Origin: Spirosoma sp. SC4-14
Lineage (GTDB): Bacteria > Bacteroidota > Bacteroidia > Cytophagales > Spirosomataceae
DNA: 64,000 bases
Reading direction: 5' to 3'
Assembly: GCF_037201965.1 (NCBI RefSeq)
Contig: NZ_CP147518.1
Span: 5,511,001 to 5,575,000 of the forward strand
The notes below the pieces were generated by a model. That model did not search any database. It saw only the letters and a list, made by a program, of their open reading frames with translations, and had not been told where the DNA came from. The stretch's first letter is position 1, and each line of letters begins with the position of its first letter. The position numbers and the translations under genes were made by a program. This document shows positions 17,006 to 25,243 of this stretch, one piece after another.

Positions 17006-17557
17006 ATGACCGATGAACTGGCAACCGTAACCGACTGGCTCTTTAAGGGATGGCAGAGCATCGGGCGCATTTTAATTGTGGGCGTACTGGCCTACGCTGG
17101 GCTACTGATTATCCTGCGTATTTCAGGAAAACGAACCCTTTCAAAACTGAATGCTTTCGACCTGGTGGTTACCGTTGCGCTTGGGTCTACGCTATCGACC
17201 ATTATTGTGTCGCGGCAAACCGGTGTGGCCGATGGACTAACCGCACTCGCACTACTGGTCTTTCTGCAATATGTGGTAGCCTGGTTGTCGGTACGATGGC
17301 CATGGTTTGAACGGTTTATCAAAGACGAACCGACCCTATTGTTTCATCAGGGACACTACCTAAAGAAAGCCATGCGTGAGCAGCGCGTTAACGAAGATGA
17401 AGTTTTAGCTGCCATACGCAGTGTTGGCGCCCCCTACCCCGACGACGTAATGGCTGTTGTGCTCGAAACCGACGGCTCGTTGACAGTTATTCAGGGTACT
17501 AACGAAAAGCCAGCAGATAGCCTGAAAAATGTGCAGCAGCCAGGCATCAGCGACTGA
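17006..17557 (+). CDS. DUF421 / YetF-like membrane protein
   Basis: The 183-residue protein has three N-terminal membrane helices (about 18-36, 54-75 and 80-98). The family motif RISGKRTLSKLNAFDLVVTV lies near 40-60 and VALGSTLSTII follows. The soluble C-terminal domain contains DEPTLLFHQGHYLKKAMREQ and VNEDEVLAAIRSVG near 120-150, then the strand VMAVVLETDGSLTVI. This is the YetF/YdfR/YrbG family, implicated in spore membranes of Bacillus but of unknown role elsewhere. The length is slightly below the usual 200-230. It appears monocistronic. The 260 bases upstream contain nothing else I could identify. Confidence 0.88.
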   Translation: MTDELATVTDWLFKGWQSIGRILIVGVLAYAGLLIILRISGKRTLSKLNAFDLVVTVALGSTLSTIIVSRQTGVADGLTALALLVFLQYVVAWLSVRWPWFERFIKDEPTLLFHQGHYLKKAMREQRVNEDEVLAAIRSVGAPYPDDVMAVVLETDGSLTVIQGTNEKPADSLKNVQQPGISD

Positions 17558-17672
17558 CTCATGCAAACAATTCAGCATTAAAAAGCATTTAATTAACTTA
17601 AACACAGTTCAACGCTATGAAACGTTCATGCTGGCATAAGCCCCTCAAGGCATGAATACTCCGTTTCTAAAC

Positions 17673-17700
17673 GCCCCCTTCGGGGGTTGGGGGGCTTTTT
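17673..17700 (+). terminator. G/C-rich terminator upstream of the lipoprotein gene
   Basis: GCCCCC (17673-17678) pairs with GGGGGC (17690-17695) and is followed by TTTTT. It lies about 115 bases after the DUF421 gene and directly before the lipoprotein gene. Confidence 0.75.
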
Positions 17701-17706
17701 ATTCAG

Positions 17707-18108
17707 ATGAAAACAATTCAAACAATCGCCATTTTTTTAGGCCTGCTGGCCATTACCAACGCCTGTACCCCTAAAATGTCCTTCCTGAGGTCGTCTGTTG
17801 TTCCTGCAGCAAGCGGAAGCACTAACGTAAAGAAAGATAAAAACGACAATTACACTCTGAAAGTAAGCGTTCGAAATCTGGCAGAGCCCAGAGACCTGAC
17901 TCCGCCAAAAAACACGTATATAGTCTGGATGAAACAGGATGATAATTCGGTCAAAAAATTAGGGCAGTTGCATCCGTCGGGCAAAGCCCTGACAGCGACC
18001 CTAAACACGGCATCTGTTGTAAAACCAAAAGAAGTGTACATCACCGCCGAAGACAATGTAGACATTTTGTACCCGGCAGGCCAAACAATTCTGACCACCG
18101 AACGGTGA
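17707..18108 (+). CDS. Small lipoprotein, unknown function
   Basis: The 133-residue product has a lipoprotein signal ending LLAITNAC, which places the lipidated cysteine at residue 20. The mature part is a beta-rich domain (NYTLKVSVRNLAEPRDLTPP, TYIVWMKQDDNSVKKLGQL, then KEVYITAEDN). It resembles the small exported domains that speak of tension between charged strands in many Bacteroidota lipoproteins, but I cannot name a family. The start is 7 bases after a terminator, so transcription must begin very close to the ATG or read through. It converges with the VWA protein gene, 36 bases away. Confidence 0.65.
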   Translation: MKTIQTIAIFLGLLAITNACTPKMSFLRSSVVPAASGSTNVKKDKNDNYTLKVSVRNLAEPRDLTPPKNTYIVWMKQDDNSVKKLGQLHPSGKALTATLNTASVVKPKEVYITAEDNVDILYPAGQTILTTER

Positions 18109-18143
18109 TCTGATCATATACATTCCCGGAAAAGAAGTGCGCA

Positions 18144-20267
18144 TTAATAACCGCCGTAAAACTTCCGAAGGCCCCATTCGACAGCAGCCAGCGTTAGCAC
18201 GACAAAAAACAGCCACCGCCAGTTAATGATTTCGTTCATTTCTTCGGTGCTGCTCAACCGGGCCGGGCGCGAACGGGAGGTCAGATTTTTAACCAGCTCG
18301 TCGGTCTGACTGGCTTTATAAAACTGACCACCTGTTTGCTGAGCCAATTGCCGCAGCATACCATGATCGGCGGTTGTGTTTAAGGCTTCCAGTTGCAACT
18401 CACGAACCACAAACTGCCCCGACGATTGCTCAGTCTTATTATTGATTGAGACACTGGCCCGGAACCGGTAGGCCCCTTCGGGCAGTCGGCTAATTTCGAA
18501 GCGGCTGTTCGATTCGGTAGGCGTGTAATTATACGACCGCGTGAGACCTTTTTCGTCGGTTATTTCCAGTCGAACAGGCTGACCATATAACCGCTCATAA
18601 ATGTCGTTATAAAGTTCGGTTTCGAAGATAACTTTTTCGCCCGTAATGAACTCGTTCCGAATCGGATACACGCGAAGTTTACGGCGGTCTTCTTTCACCG
18701 AAATCAGTTGAATAACTTTCTGAATTAGTTCGTCAACAATTTCCTGCTTATCGGTTAGCGCATATTCTTCCAGTCGCCACGACCATAGCCCTTCTCCGGC
18801 CAGAACAGCCGTTTTGCGGGGCGATGTTATATTAAGTGCCAGCAGCGGTTTGGTTGTTCGAACGCTACCAACCTGCTGCCAAAGCACTACTTCGCTGCCC
18901 GGCTGCAATCGAAATTCGCCATAAGGAGCCAGCATAGGCGGAAATTTGCTAAAAATCTCAAGCTTGGCCGGATCGAGATTTAGTTGCTTGAAATCTGTAT
19001 TGAACACGCCCGTAACCTTATCGCTCTGATTCGGCTGAGCCACAATCTGTACAACGGAGTTCGATGTATTGAATGGGCCCATGGACGACTGATTACCCAG
19101 CACAAACAGGATCGGTGTGTTTTTTGCCAGATATTTTTGAAGAACGGCACTGCTTACGCCCCCATTGTCGGGAATCTGGTGCAAAATAATCAGGTCGTAT
19201 GTTTTGTCGGCAGGTGGCGTGGCTTCGGCAGGTGTTCCGGTCAAAATTCGGACATCGAGTTCGTAATTCTGATTTTTCTCCAGAATATTCCGTAGCGCCT
19301 TAACGTCGGGATGTGGCGCCAGTGCTAGCAAGAGTACTTTCTCTTTACCGTCGATTACGTCGAGATAAACGTCCTGGCGGTTATTGCGCGTACTGAACTC
19401 GCCAGCCTGTGGCAGTACCTCAACCACATAGTGCTGTACCCCTTTCTGCGTAGCTGTTGCCTGAAACGTAACCTGGTTAAACGTGTCGTTTTTGTTGAAT
19501 GTTACCGATTGCCGCCCCAGCTCCCGACCGTTTTGCCGAAGCACCACCGTTGCGCTACGCCCCTGAAAGCCATTGCTAACAATTTCGGCCTGAACCGGAA
19601 ACTGGTTACCCAGATAGGCAATCCGGTTGGCTACGATGCCCTTCAACTGAATATCTTTCTTTGCAACGGTATCGCCCAGTCCAACGGCTTGCACCGCAAA
19701 CGGATACTGACCAAATGTTGGCGACAACCCCTGATTAAAGATCCCGTCCGAAATCAGAACAACATCGGTCAAGTTACGACCTTCATAATCTGAGCGAATC
19801 CCCGACAGTAATCCCGACAGGTTGGATGTTCGCTGGGTGAACGGAATCTGGGTCAGATCGGCATCGGTAATGGTATCCCCAAACGTCCGAACGGAAACAT
19901 CGAGCCCTTTATCTGTCAGTTGCTGCCGAAGTGCCTGTAGATTTTCCAGCGCCTTGTTCAACACCGGCCGACCGGCAGCCGCCACTGATTCGGAGTTATC
20001 GACGGCCAGCACCACTTTCGGTTTTTCGGTCAGTGTCCGCACATTACGGATCAACGGATCGAGCAACAGGAAGCACAGGAAACTGACAACAATAAACCGC
20101 AAAGCGGCCAGCCCGTAGGTTGTTCGTTTATCGAAGCCCCCAACGCTGGCGCCATCGCCTGCCCGCGCCAGTCGTGGCAATGGCTGGTACATCGCAAACG
20201 CATAAATGGCACCAACCAGCAGGCAAACCAGAATCCACCAGGGCGAAGATTGAAAGATAAAATTCAT
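18144..20267 (-). CDS. Membrane-anchored VWA-domain protein
   Basis: The 707-residue protein has N-terminal membrane helices at about 8-26 and 52-70. A von Willebrand factor A domain follows, with the MIDAS-type start VVLAVDNSESVA near 85-96 and VVLISDGIFNQG near 165. A long periplasmic beta-rich region has Ig-like parts (QLKGIVANRIAYLGNQFPVQ). The C-terminal helix is WRWLFFVVLTLAAVEWGL near 680-698. This architecture matches BatA-like and CARDB-like aerotolerance/surface proteins of Bacteroidota. The MIDAS is D-N-S-E-S, so metal binding is plausible. It is followed upstream on the chromosome by a stem-loop and then by fabG, but that gene is transcribed towards it and a functional link is not evident. 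Confidence 0.8.
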   Translation of the reverse strand: MNFIFQSSPWWILVCLLVGAIYAFAMYQPLPRLARAGDGASVGGFDKRTTYGLAALRFIVVSFLCFLLLDPLIRNVRTLTEKPKVVLAVDNSESVAAAGRPVLNKALENLQALRQQLTDKGLDVSVRTFGDTITDADLTQIPFTQRTSNLSGLLSGIRSDYEGRNLTDVVLISDGIFNQGLSPTFGQYPFAVQAVGLGDTVAKKDIQLKGIVANRIAYLGNQFPVQAEIVSNGFQGRSATVVLRQNGRELGRQSVTFNKNDTFNQVTFQATATQKGVQHYVVEVLPQAGEFSTRNNRQDVYLDVIDGKEKVLLLALAPHPDVKALRNILEKNQNYELDVRILTGTPAEATPPADKTYDLIILHQIPDNGGVSSAVLQKYLAKNTPILFVLGNQSSMGPFNTSNSVVQIVAQPNQSDKVTGVFNTDFKQLNLDPAKLEIFSKFPPMLAPYGEFRLQPGSEVVLWQQVGSVRTTKPLLALNITSPRKTAVLAGEGLWSWRLEEYALTDKQEIVDELIQKVIQLISVKEDRRKLRVYPIRNEFITGEKVIFETELYNDIYERLYGQPVRLEITDEKGLTRSYNYTPTESNSRFEISRLPEGAYRFRASVSINNKTEQSSGQFVVRELQLEALNTTADHGMLRQLAQQTGGQFYKASQTDELVKNLTSRSRPARLSSTEEMNEIINWRWLFFVVLTLAAVEWGLRKFYGGY

Positions 20268-20292
20268 GATGAACGACGCGTTATGAATGATA

Positions 20293-20359
20293 AATGATGA
20301 ATGATAAATAATGAAACGTTCTATTCACCATTCACATTTATCATTTATCATTCATCATT
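20293..20359 (-). repeat. Stem-loop made of ATGAATGATAAATG words, overlapping the fabG stop codon
   Basis: Arms 20293-20309 and 20343-20359 match over 17 bases, and shorter ATGAATGAT/ATCATTTATC repeats extend both sides. The TAA stop of fabG (20358-20360) lies inside the right arm, so the structure forms the 3' end of fabG mRNA and the leader of the VWA gene. Confidence 0.75.
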
Positions 20360-21104
20360 AAGTTAACATTCCCCCATCCACTTGCAACACCTGTCCGGTG
20401 ATGTAGCGCGAGAGGTCGGAGGCCAGGAAAACGGCGCAATCAGCAACTTCGTCGGGTTGTCCCCCACGTTTCATTGGGATTTGCTGTTTCCATTCTTCCA
20501 GAGCTTTTTCATTTATTTCGCCCGTCATTTCTGTTTCAATAAAGCCCGGTGCAATGGCATTGGAGCGAATATTGCGCGAACCAAGCTCCAGGGCTACTGA
20601 CTTTGTAAAGCCAATTATACCCGCTTTTGACGCTGCATAGTTAGCCTGTCCGGCGTTTCCCCGAATGCCAACCACCGACGTCAGGTTAATAATTGACCCC
20701 GACCGGGCTTTCATCATGGACTTGGTAGCCGCTTTTGTCAGATTGAAGACCGACTTTAGATTAACGTTGATAACGGTGTCCCATTGTTCTTCTGACATCC
20801 GCATCAGCAATCCGTCTTTGGTAATACCGGCATTATTGATCAGTACATCCAGTTTGCCAAAATCGGCCACAACCTGATTAATAAGATCCTCCGCTGCTTT
20901 AAAGTCCGAAGCATCAGAACGATACCCTTTTGCTTCTCCCCCAAACGCTTTGAGTTCTTCTTCCAGAGCCTGCCCTTTTTCGACACTCGACAGATAGGTG
21001 AATGCCACAGTGGCACCTTCCTGCGCAAATTTCAGAGCCATAGCCCGCCCAATGCCGCGCGAAGCACCAGTAATTAACGCAACTTTTCCTGCTAATAAAT
21101 TCAT
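20358..21104 (-). CDS. fabG: 3-oxoacyl-[ACP] reductase FabG
   Basis: The 248-residue short-chain dehydrogenase fits FabG closely. The Rossmann motif TGASRGIG is near residue 12, NNAG near 88 with the asparagine tetrad residue following, the catalytic serine in NLTSVVG near 140, and YAASKAG near 153 with Tyr and Lys. C-terminal features typical of FabG are APGFIETEMTGEI and GQVLQVDGGMLT. It reduces 3-oxoacyl-ACP with NADPH in fatty acid elongation. I start at the ATG at 21104, directly before LLAGKVALITG. In-frame codons further upstream (to 21161) lie in the intergenic stem-loop region and translate to an unrelated tail. Confidence 0.93.
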   Translation of the reverse strand: MNLLAGKVALITGASRGIGRAMALKFAQEGATVAFTYLSSVEKGQALEEELKAFGGEAKGYRSDASDFKAAEDLINQVVADFGKLDVLINNAGITKDGLLMRMSEEQWDTVINVNLKSVFNLTKAATKSMMKARSGSIINLTSVVGIRGNAGQANYAASKAGIIGFTKSVALELGSRNIRSNAIAPGFIETEMTGEINEKALEEWKQQIPMKRGGQPDEVADCAVFLASDLSRYITGQVLQVDGGMLT

Positions 21105-21122
21105 TTTTACAAATAGTGAAAA

Positions 21123-21208
21123 AGCGAAAGAGCGCCACAACGTAGGTTGAATGAGTGCCAACCCACAGCTAGCTTCACTCTTTCGCTCTTTACTTTCTTT
21201 CGCTCTTT
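21123..21208 (-). repeat. Weak stem-loop with TTTCGCTCTTT direct repeats upstream of fabG
   Basis: AGCGAAAGAG (21123-21132) pairs with CTCTTTCGCT (21178-21187). TTTCGCTCTTT also occurs twice in direct orientation (21181-21191 and 21198-21208), 17 bases apart. The style is that of the other word-based hairpins; the stem is only 10 bp. Confidence 0.5.
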
Positions 21209-21261
21209 TTTTACAGTGTCAAAAATAGCGGTTTGAGCGGAAACAACAAGGTTGCGTTTCG

Positions 21262-21293
21262 TTTTGGTTTGGTAGATAAGTGGTGTTACTTTG
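21262..21293 (+). promoter_or_regulatory. Candidate promoter: TTTTG, 19-base spacer, TTACTTTG
   Basis: TTTTG at 21262-21266 and TTACTTTG at 21286-21293 fit the Bacteroidota -33/-7 arrangement. They lie 20 bases upstream of the phosphodiesterase-like gene's ATG. Confidence 0.5.
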
Positions 21294-21313
21294 TCAGAAA
21301 TTAAGCAGTGACT

Positions 21314-22063
21314 ATGTATCTCCGTATCCTACTCCCGCTATTGGTATCGGCATCAGTCGCCAGTGCACAGAAAATTCATGCCCATAACGACTACGCCCAG
21401 CCCAAACCGTTCGTTGCTGCCTATGATCAGCGTGTCGACTATATCGAAGCCGACATCTGGCTCCAGGACGGAAAACTGGTGGTATCGCATGATAAACCAA
21501 CTGCCAATGCTCCTACGCTGGATTCGCTTTATATAAAACCCATTGCCAAACTGTTCAGTCAATATCAGAACCGGGTCAGCCCCGATCGCAATTATACATT
21601 TAGCCTTGTTGTTGATATAAAAGATAATCCTACCGAAACCCTGCCGAAATTACTGGATCTTATTCAGGGGAATCTATCGACATTTAATCGAACGGCCAAT
21701 CCTATGGCCATTCAGGTCGTTGTAAGCGGCAATCGTCCCAAGATCGAAACTTATCTCGATTATCCGCTACTGATTCAGTTCGACGGTCGGCCCAGCGAGG
21801 TTTATGATGATGAAACGCTTCGGCGCGTGGCATTAATCAGTGATAATTTCCGGCTATACTCGCGCTGGGACGGAACAGGAAACATTCCCGATGTGGATCG
21901 GGAAAAACTAAAACGGGTGATCAAACGGGCACATAGCGATAATAAACCCATTCGGTTCTGGGCCATTCCCGAATCGCCCAACGCCTGGAAACAGCTAAAA
22001 AAACTAGGCGTCGATATTATCAACACCGATAAGGTTGCCGAAGCGGTTCAGGCTATGCGATAA
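21314..22063 (+). CDS. Secreted PI-PLC/GDPD-like TIM-barrel phosphodiesterase domain protein
   Basis: The 249-residue product has a signal peptide (MYLRILLPLLVSASVASA). The mature protein begins QKIHAHNDYAQPKPFVAAYD, the typical entry of phosphatidylinositol-specific phospholipase C-like proteins of Bacteroidota, with the histidine/asparagine pair HAHND at about 20-24. It continues with VDYIEADIWLQDGKLVVSHD near 40-60, where E-x-D and the second catalytic histidine lie. The rest alternates strand and helix as in a TIM barrel. A phosphodiester hydrolase role in the periplasm is plausible; the substrate is unknown. I start at ATG 21314 rather than the GTG two codons earlier. It converges with a beta-barrel gene 10 bases away. 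Confidence 0.75.
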   Translation: MYLRILLPLLVSASVASAQKIHAHNDYAQPKPFVAAYDQRVDYIEADIWLQDGKLVVSHDKPTANAPTLDSLYIKPIAKLFSQYQNRVSPDRNYTFSLVVDIKDNPTETLPKLLDLIQGNLSTFNRTANPMAIQVVVSGNRPKIETYLDYPLLIQFDGRPSEVYDDETLRRVALISDNFRLYSRWDGTGNIPDVDREKLKRVIKRAHSDNKPIRFWAIPESPNAWKQLKKLGVDIINTDKVAEAVQAMR

Positions 22064-22073
22064 ATTTAACTTT

Positions 22074-23234
22074 TCAGTGCAGCACATAATTTATCGTAAA
22101 CGTGGGGCTTAGCGTAGCATTTGCATTTATTGCCCAACTAGACGTAAATTCTTTATCAGGCGCATAAGCTGCATTTATGCCTCCTAATTCAGCTTCAATT
22201 ATGAAGCGTTTACCCAACATGTAAGCCAACCCTATTGAGACGCCAGCCCCGTATGACTGCGTTTGTCGACTTACCGATTCCTGAGCGTTTCCAGAACCTT
22301 TTAACCAACTAGTTGAAAATAATAGGTTGCCTTGAATAAATGGTCTTAACTGACCATCTGTTAAGTAGTTCTTTATGTAAGGTGCAAGGCCGAGCTGCGT
22401 ATAAGTCGCCTTTCCTCCATCTTCCTTACTGTGCGAAATGTGAAAGGGAATACTTACACCTATCAACCTATTTTTTCGAACAAACTTCCCAATTGATGGG
22501 CTAAAATCGAAGCTTGTCTGACGGCTGCTCGTCGTACTGGATAGGGTTCCATTTTCATTTAACGAATTATTCAGCCCAAGGCTTCCCCCCAAAAGCCAGT
22601 GTCCTGCCTGGGTTTGATAAGCGTCAGCCGCCGGAGCACTACTCACGGGTTTCACACCTCCTGTCATTAACGTTAGGCCAACGCCAAACCAATTAAACGA
22701 AAAAGGAAAAGCAGTTGACTGGGTGGAGGCTTCAACGGCCAATCGGTTATTGATTGGCCACATCGCTCCTATTTCAGTAAATGGTTTTACAGAAAAATTA
22801 GTACCAATCAATTTACTACTACTCTGACTTAAGACGTCCTGCGTCTGAAAATGTGAGTGATAAAGGCTACCAGTTAGACCACCTCCCAGAAATAGTCGAA
22901 ACTGATTCGCAGACCAGTACCGACGAATATATGCAGAAGCGGAGCCATTGTAATCGTAAGATTTAGTCGAATTAGTTGGGTTATAGATGTTGAATGACGT
23001 GCTGAGTGCCAAACCACCTCCCACCAACCAGTTATCTTTCACAAATACGCCCCGATCTATAGCAACGGCAGGTGCATAACACGTGATACGTGGGTTTGCT
23101 ATGCTAGTGCTCGACGTATATTGACTAGTTACTTTAAGAGAAACAGAGCCCGTTAACAACCCCCGACCTTTTTCTGTCTGGCCCTTAGCCATAGTCGACA
23201 AGACCAGTAAGCAAAAAAATAGCTGTAATTTCAT
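22074..23234 (-). CDS. Outer-membrane beta-barrel protein, two related halves
   Basis: The 386-residue protein has a signal peptide (MKLQLFFCLLVLSTMAKG, then Q) and looks like an outer-membrane barrel. The two halves are similar in plan. Each starts with a phrase of the type GLLTGSVSLKV (N-half) or WLLGGSLGLNN (C-half), then a chain of strands including NNWLVGGGL- or FVRKNRLIGVSIP-like turns, RPFIQGNLLFSTSW and YMLGKRFIIEAELGG. Internal duplication is suggested but not proven. An ATG at 23246 would add four residues (MIIL); the ATG at 23234 gives the more typical signal peptide. Base use is slightly more AT-rich than in its neighbours. Confidence 0.65.
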   Translation of the reverse strand: MKLQLFFCLLVLSTMAKGQTEKGRGLLTGSVSLKVTSQYTSSTSIANPRITCYAPAVAIDRGVFVKDNWLVGGGLALSTSFNIYNPTNSTKSYDYNGSASAYIRRYWSANQFRLFLGGGLTGSLYHSHFQTQDVLSQSSSKLIGTNFSVKPFTEIGAMWPINNRLAVEASTQSTAFPFSFNWFGVGLTLMTGGVKPVSSAPAADAYQTQAGHWLLGGSLGLNNSLNENGTLSSTTSSRQTSFDFSPSIGKFVRKNRLIGVSIPFHISHSKEDGGKATYTQLGLAPYIKNYLTDGQLRPFIQGNLLFSTSWLKGSGNAQESVSRQTQSYGAGVSIGLAYMLGKRFIIEAELGGINAAYAPDKEFTSSWAINANATLSPTFTINYVLH

Positions 23235-23427
23235 CAGGATAATCATTATGGTTGAACTGAGGCAAAGGTATTTACAAAGACAAAAAAAACAAACTGTGGT
23301 TACTTATTAAAATCTTGCAAAATCTGTAAGTATACCTAAACAGCACTTAGCACAGTAAACCCAGCCCTCATTTGCCTTTAAACGATATCAGCGTTTCGTT
23401 GACTTTCCTTTAACCTCTCTCCTCTCG

Positions 23428-25182
23428 ATGGATATTCCACAAATCAAAAAAGCCCCCGTCACCTACGATGTCGCTATTGTCGGTTCAGGCGCGGGCGGTG
23501 GCATGGCCGCCTATATGCTTGCCAAAGCTGGCGCGAAGGTTGTTCTGCTCGAAGCGGGCGGCTATTATGACCCGGCCGACCCTAAGTATATTACGCAGTT
23601 GAAATGGCCCTGGGAGTCGCCCCGGCGTGGTGCCAGTACGCCTTATCGATCGGGTGGCGATTTCGATGCGGCCTGGGGGGGCTGGGATATCGAAGGCGAG
23701 CCCTATTCAGCAAAAGAAGGGACCGAATTTCACTGGTTCCGGTCGCGGATGCTGGGTGGGCGCACCAACCACTGGGGACGGATTTCGCTCCGGTTTGGTC
23801 CCGACGATTTCCGCCGTCGTTCGTTAACCGGTGTTGGCGAAGACTGGCCCATTGGCTACAACGATCTGAAGCCATTCTACGACCGGGTCGATAAATTGAT
23901 TGGCGTATTCGGCTCGATAGAAAACCTCCCCAACGAACCCGATGGTATTTTTCTGCCGCCACCAAAGCCTCGTCTACACGAGCTAATGATTCGGAAAGGA
24001 GCACAGAGTATCGGCATTCCGGTTATTCCGTCGCGGTTATCGATTCTGACAAAACCGATCAACAAAGATCGGGGGCAATGTTTCTACTGCCACCAGTGCA
24101 ACCGGGGCTGTCAGGCTTATGCCGATTTTTCGGCCTCGTCGGTCCTGTGCATTCCGGCTGTTAAAACGGGCAACGTAACGCTGATTAATGGTGCCATGGT
24201 ACGCGAGGTTATGACCGACCCAACAACAGGACTGGCAACGGGCATTAGTTATGTCGATACACGAACGCTTCAGGAAATGACGGTAAAAGCCAAAGCCGTC
24301 ATGCTGGGTGCCAGCACCTGCGAAACGGCCCGGATTTTACTGAACTCCAAATCATCGCGTTTTCCGAATGGACTGGCTAACAGCAGCGGTGTTATCGGCA
24401 AATACCTGAACGATTCGACGGGTGCGAGCCGTTCGGCATTTGTTCCGGCTCTGATGGACCGGAAGCGCTACAATGAAGATGGCGTAGGTGGAATGCACGT
24501 GTTTACACCCTGGTGGCTCGACAACAAAAAGCTCGATTTCCCGCGTGGGTACCATATCGAATACGGCGGTGGCATGGGTATGCCCGGTTATGGATTTGGC
24601 GGAGGTATCGAAGCGCTGAACGGCATGATTCCGGGTCGCGATGGAAAAACCAAACCAGGTGGTGGCTATGGGAAAAGCTTAAAAGATGATTACCGCCGAT
24701 TCTATGGCGCTTATATTGGTATGTCGGGCCGTGGAGAGCCTGTTCCGCTGGAAAGCAACTATTGCGAAATTGATCCGAATAAGGTCGATAAATACGGAAT
24801 TCCGGTGCTTCGGTTCCATTACAAATGGTCGGACTATGAAGTGAAGCAGGCCAAGCACATGCAGGATACCTTCGAAGAAATAATTCATGCAATGGGAGGC
24901 ATTCCGCTCGGGCCGAAACCAGGCCCCGATACCGCTCACGGCTATGGACTGGCAGCTCCCGGCCGTATCATTCATGAAGTAGGCACCGTTCGGATGGGCT
25001 CCGACCCAAAAACATCGGTCTTAAATCAATTTCAGCAAACGCACGATGTAAAGAACCTGTTTGTGGTCGATGCCGCAGCATTCCCGTCGCAAGGGGACAA
25101 AAACGTTACCTGGACCATTCTGGCCAGTTCGATGCGCACATCGGAGTATTTAATTGATCAGGTGAAACAGAAGAACATTTAA
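23428..25182 (+). CDS. GMC-family FAD oxidoreductase
   Basis: The 584-residue enzyme has the FAD-binding Rossmann motif VAIVGSGAGGGMAAYMLA near residues 16-33, followed by the ribose-binding VVLLEAGGYY. The GMC-type segment RMLGGRTNHWGRISLR lies near 108-123, and a cysteine-rich turn CFYCHQCNRGCQAY near 215-228 is typical of the Bacteroidota branch. The C-terminal region has the catalytic histidine area HEVGTVRMGSDPKTS near 515 and VVDAAAFPSQGDKNVTWTI near 545. It probably oxidises a sugar or alcohol; the partner acceptor is unknown. No twin-arginine or Sec signal was seen. A bidirectional terminator separates it from clpC. Confidence 0.88.
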   Translation: MDIPQIKKAPVTYDVAIVGSGAGGGMAAYMLAKAGAKVVLLEAGGYYDPADPKYITQLKWPWESPRRGASTPYRSGGDFDAAWGGWDIEGEPYSAKEGTEFHWFRSRMLGGRTNHWGRISLRFGPDDFRRRSLTGVGEDWPIGYNDLKPFYDRVDKLIGVFGSIENLPNEPDGIFLPPPKPRLHELMIRKGAQSIGIPVIPSRLSILTKPINKDRGQCFYCHQCNRGCQAYADFSASSVLCIPAVKTGNVTLINGAMVREVMTDPTTGLATGISYVDTRTLQEMTVKAKAVMLGASTCETARILLNSKSSRFPNGLANSSGVIGKYLNDSTGASRSAFVPALMDRKRYNEDGVGGMHVFTPWWLDNKKLDFPRGYHIEYGGGMGMPGYGFGGGIEALNGMIPGRDGKTKPGGGYGKSLKDDYRRFYGAYIGMSGRGEPVPLESNYCEIDPNKVDKYGIPVLRFHYKWSDYEVKQAKHMQDTFEEIIHAMGGIPLGPKPGPDTAHGYGLAAPGRIIHEVGTVRMGSDPKTSVLNQFQQTHDVKNLFVVDAAAFPSQGDKNVTWTILASSMRTSEYLIDQVKQKNI

Positions 25183-25185
25183 ATG

Positions 25186-25220
25186 AAAAAGCCTCCTAAC
25201 TATCAGTCAGGAGGCTTTTT
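25186..25220. terminator. Bidirectional terminator between the GMC oxidoreductase and clpC
   Basis: AAAAAGCCTCCT (25186-25197) and AGGAGGCTTTTT (25209-25220) form a perfect 12-bp stem with U-rich ends on both strands. The two genes converge on it. Confidence 0.92.
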
Positions 25221-25243
25221 CATATCTATCTATCAGTCGAAAC

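Noticed and set aside
20281..20360. Short ATGAATGATAAATG repeats considered as a CRISPR or microsatellite
   Set aside because: No spacers of constant length and no repeat array; the sequence forms an inverted repeat instead.
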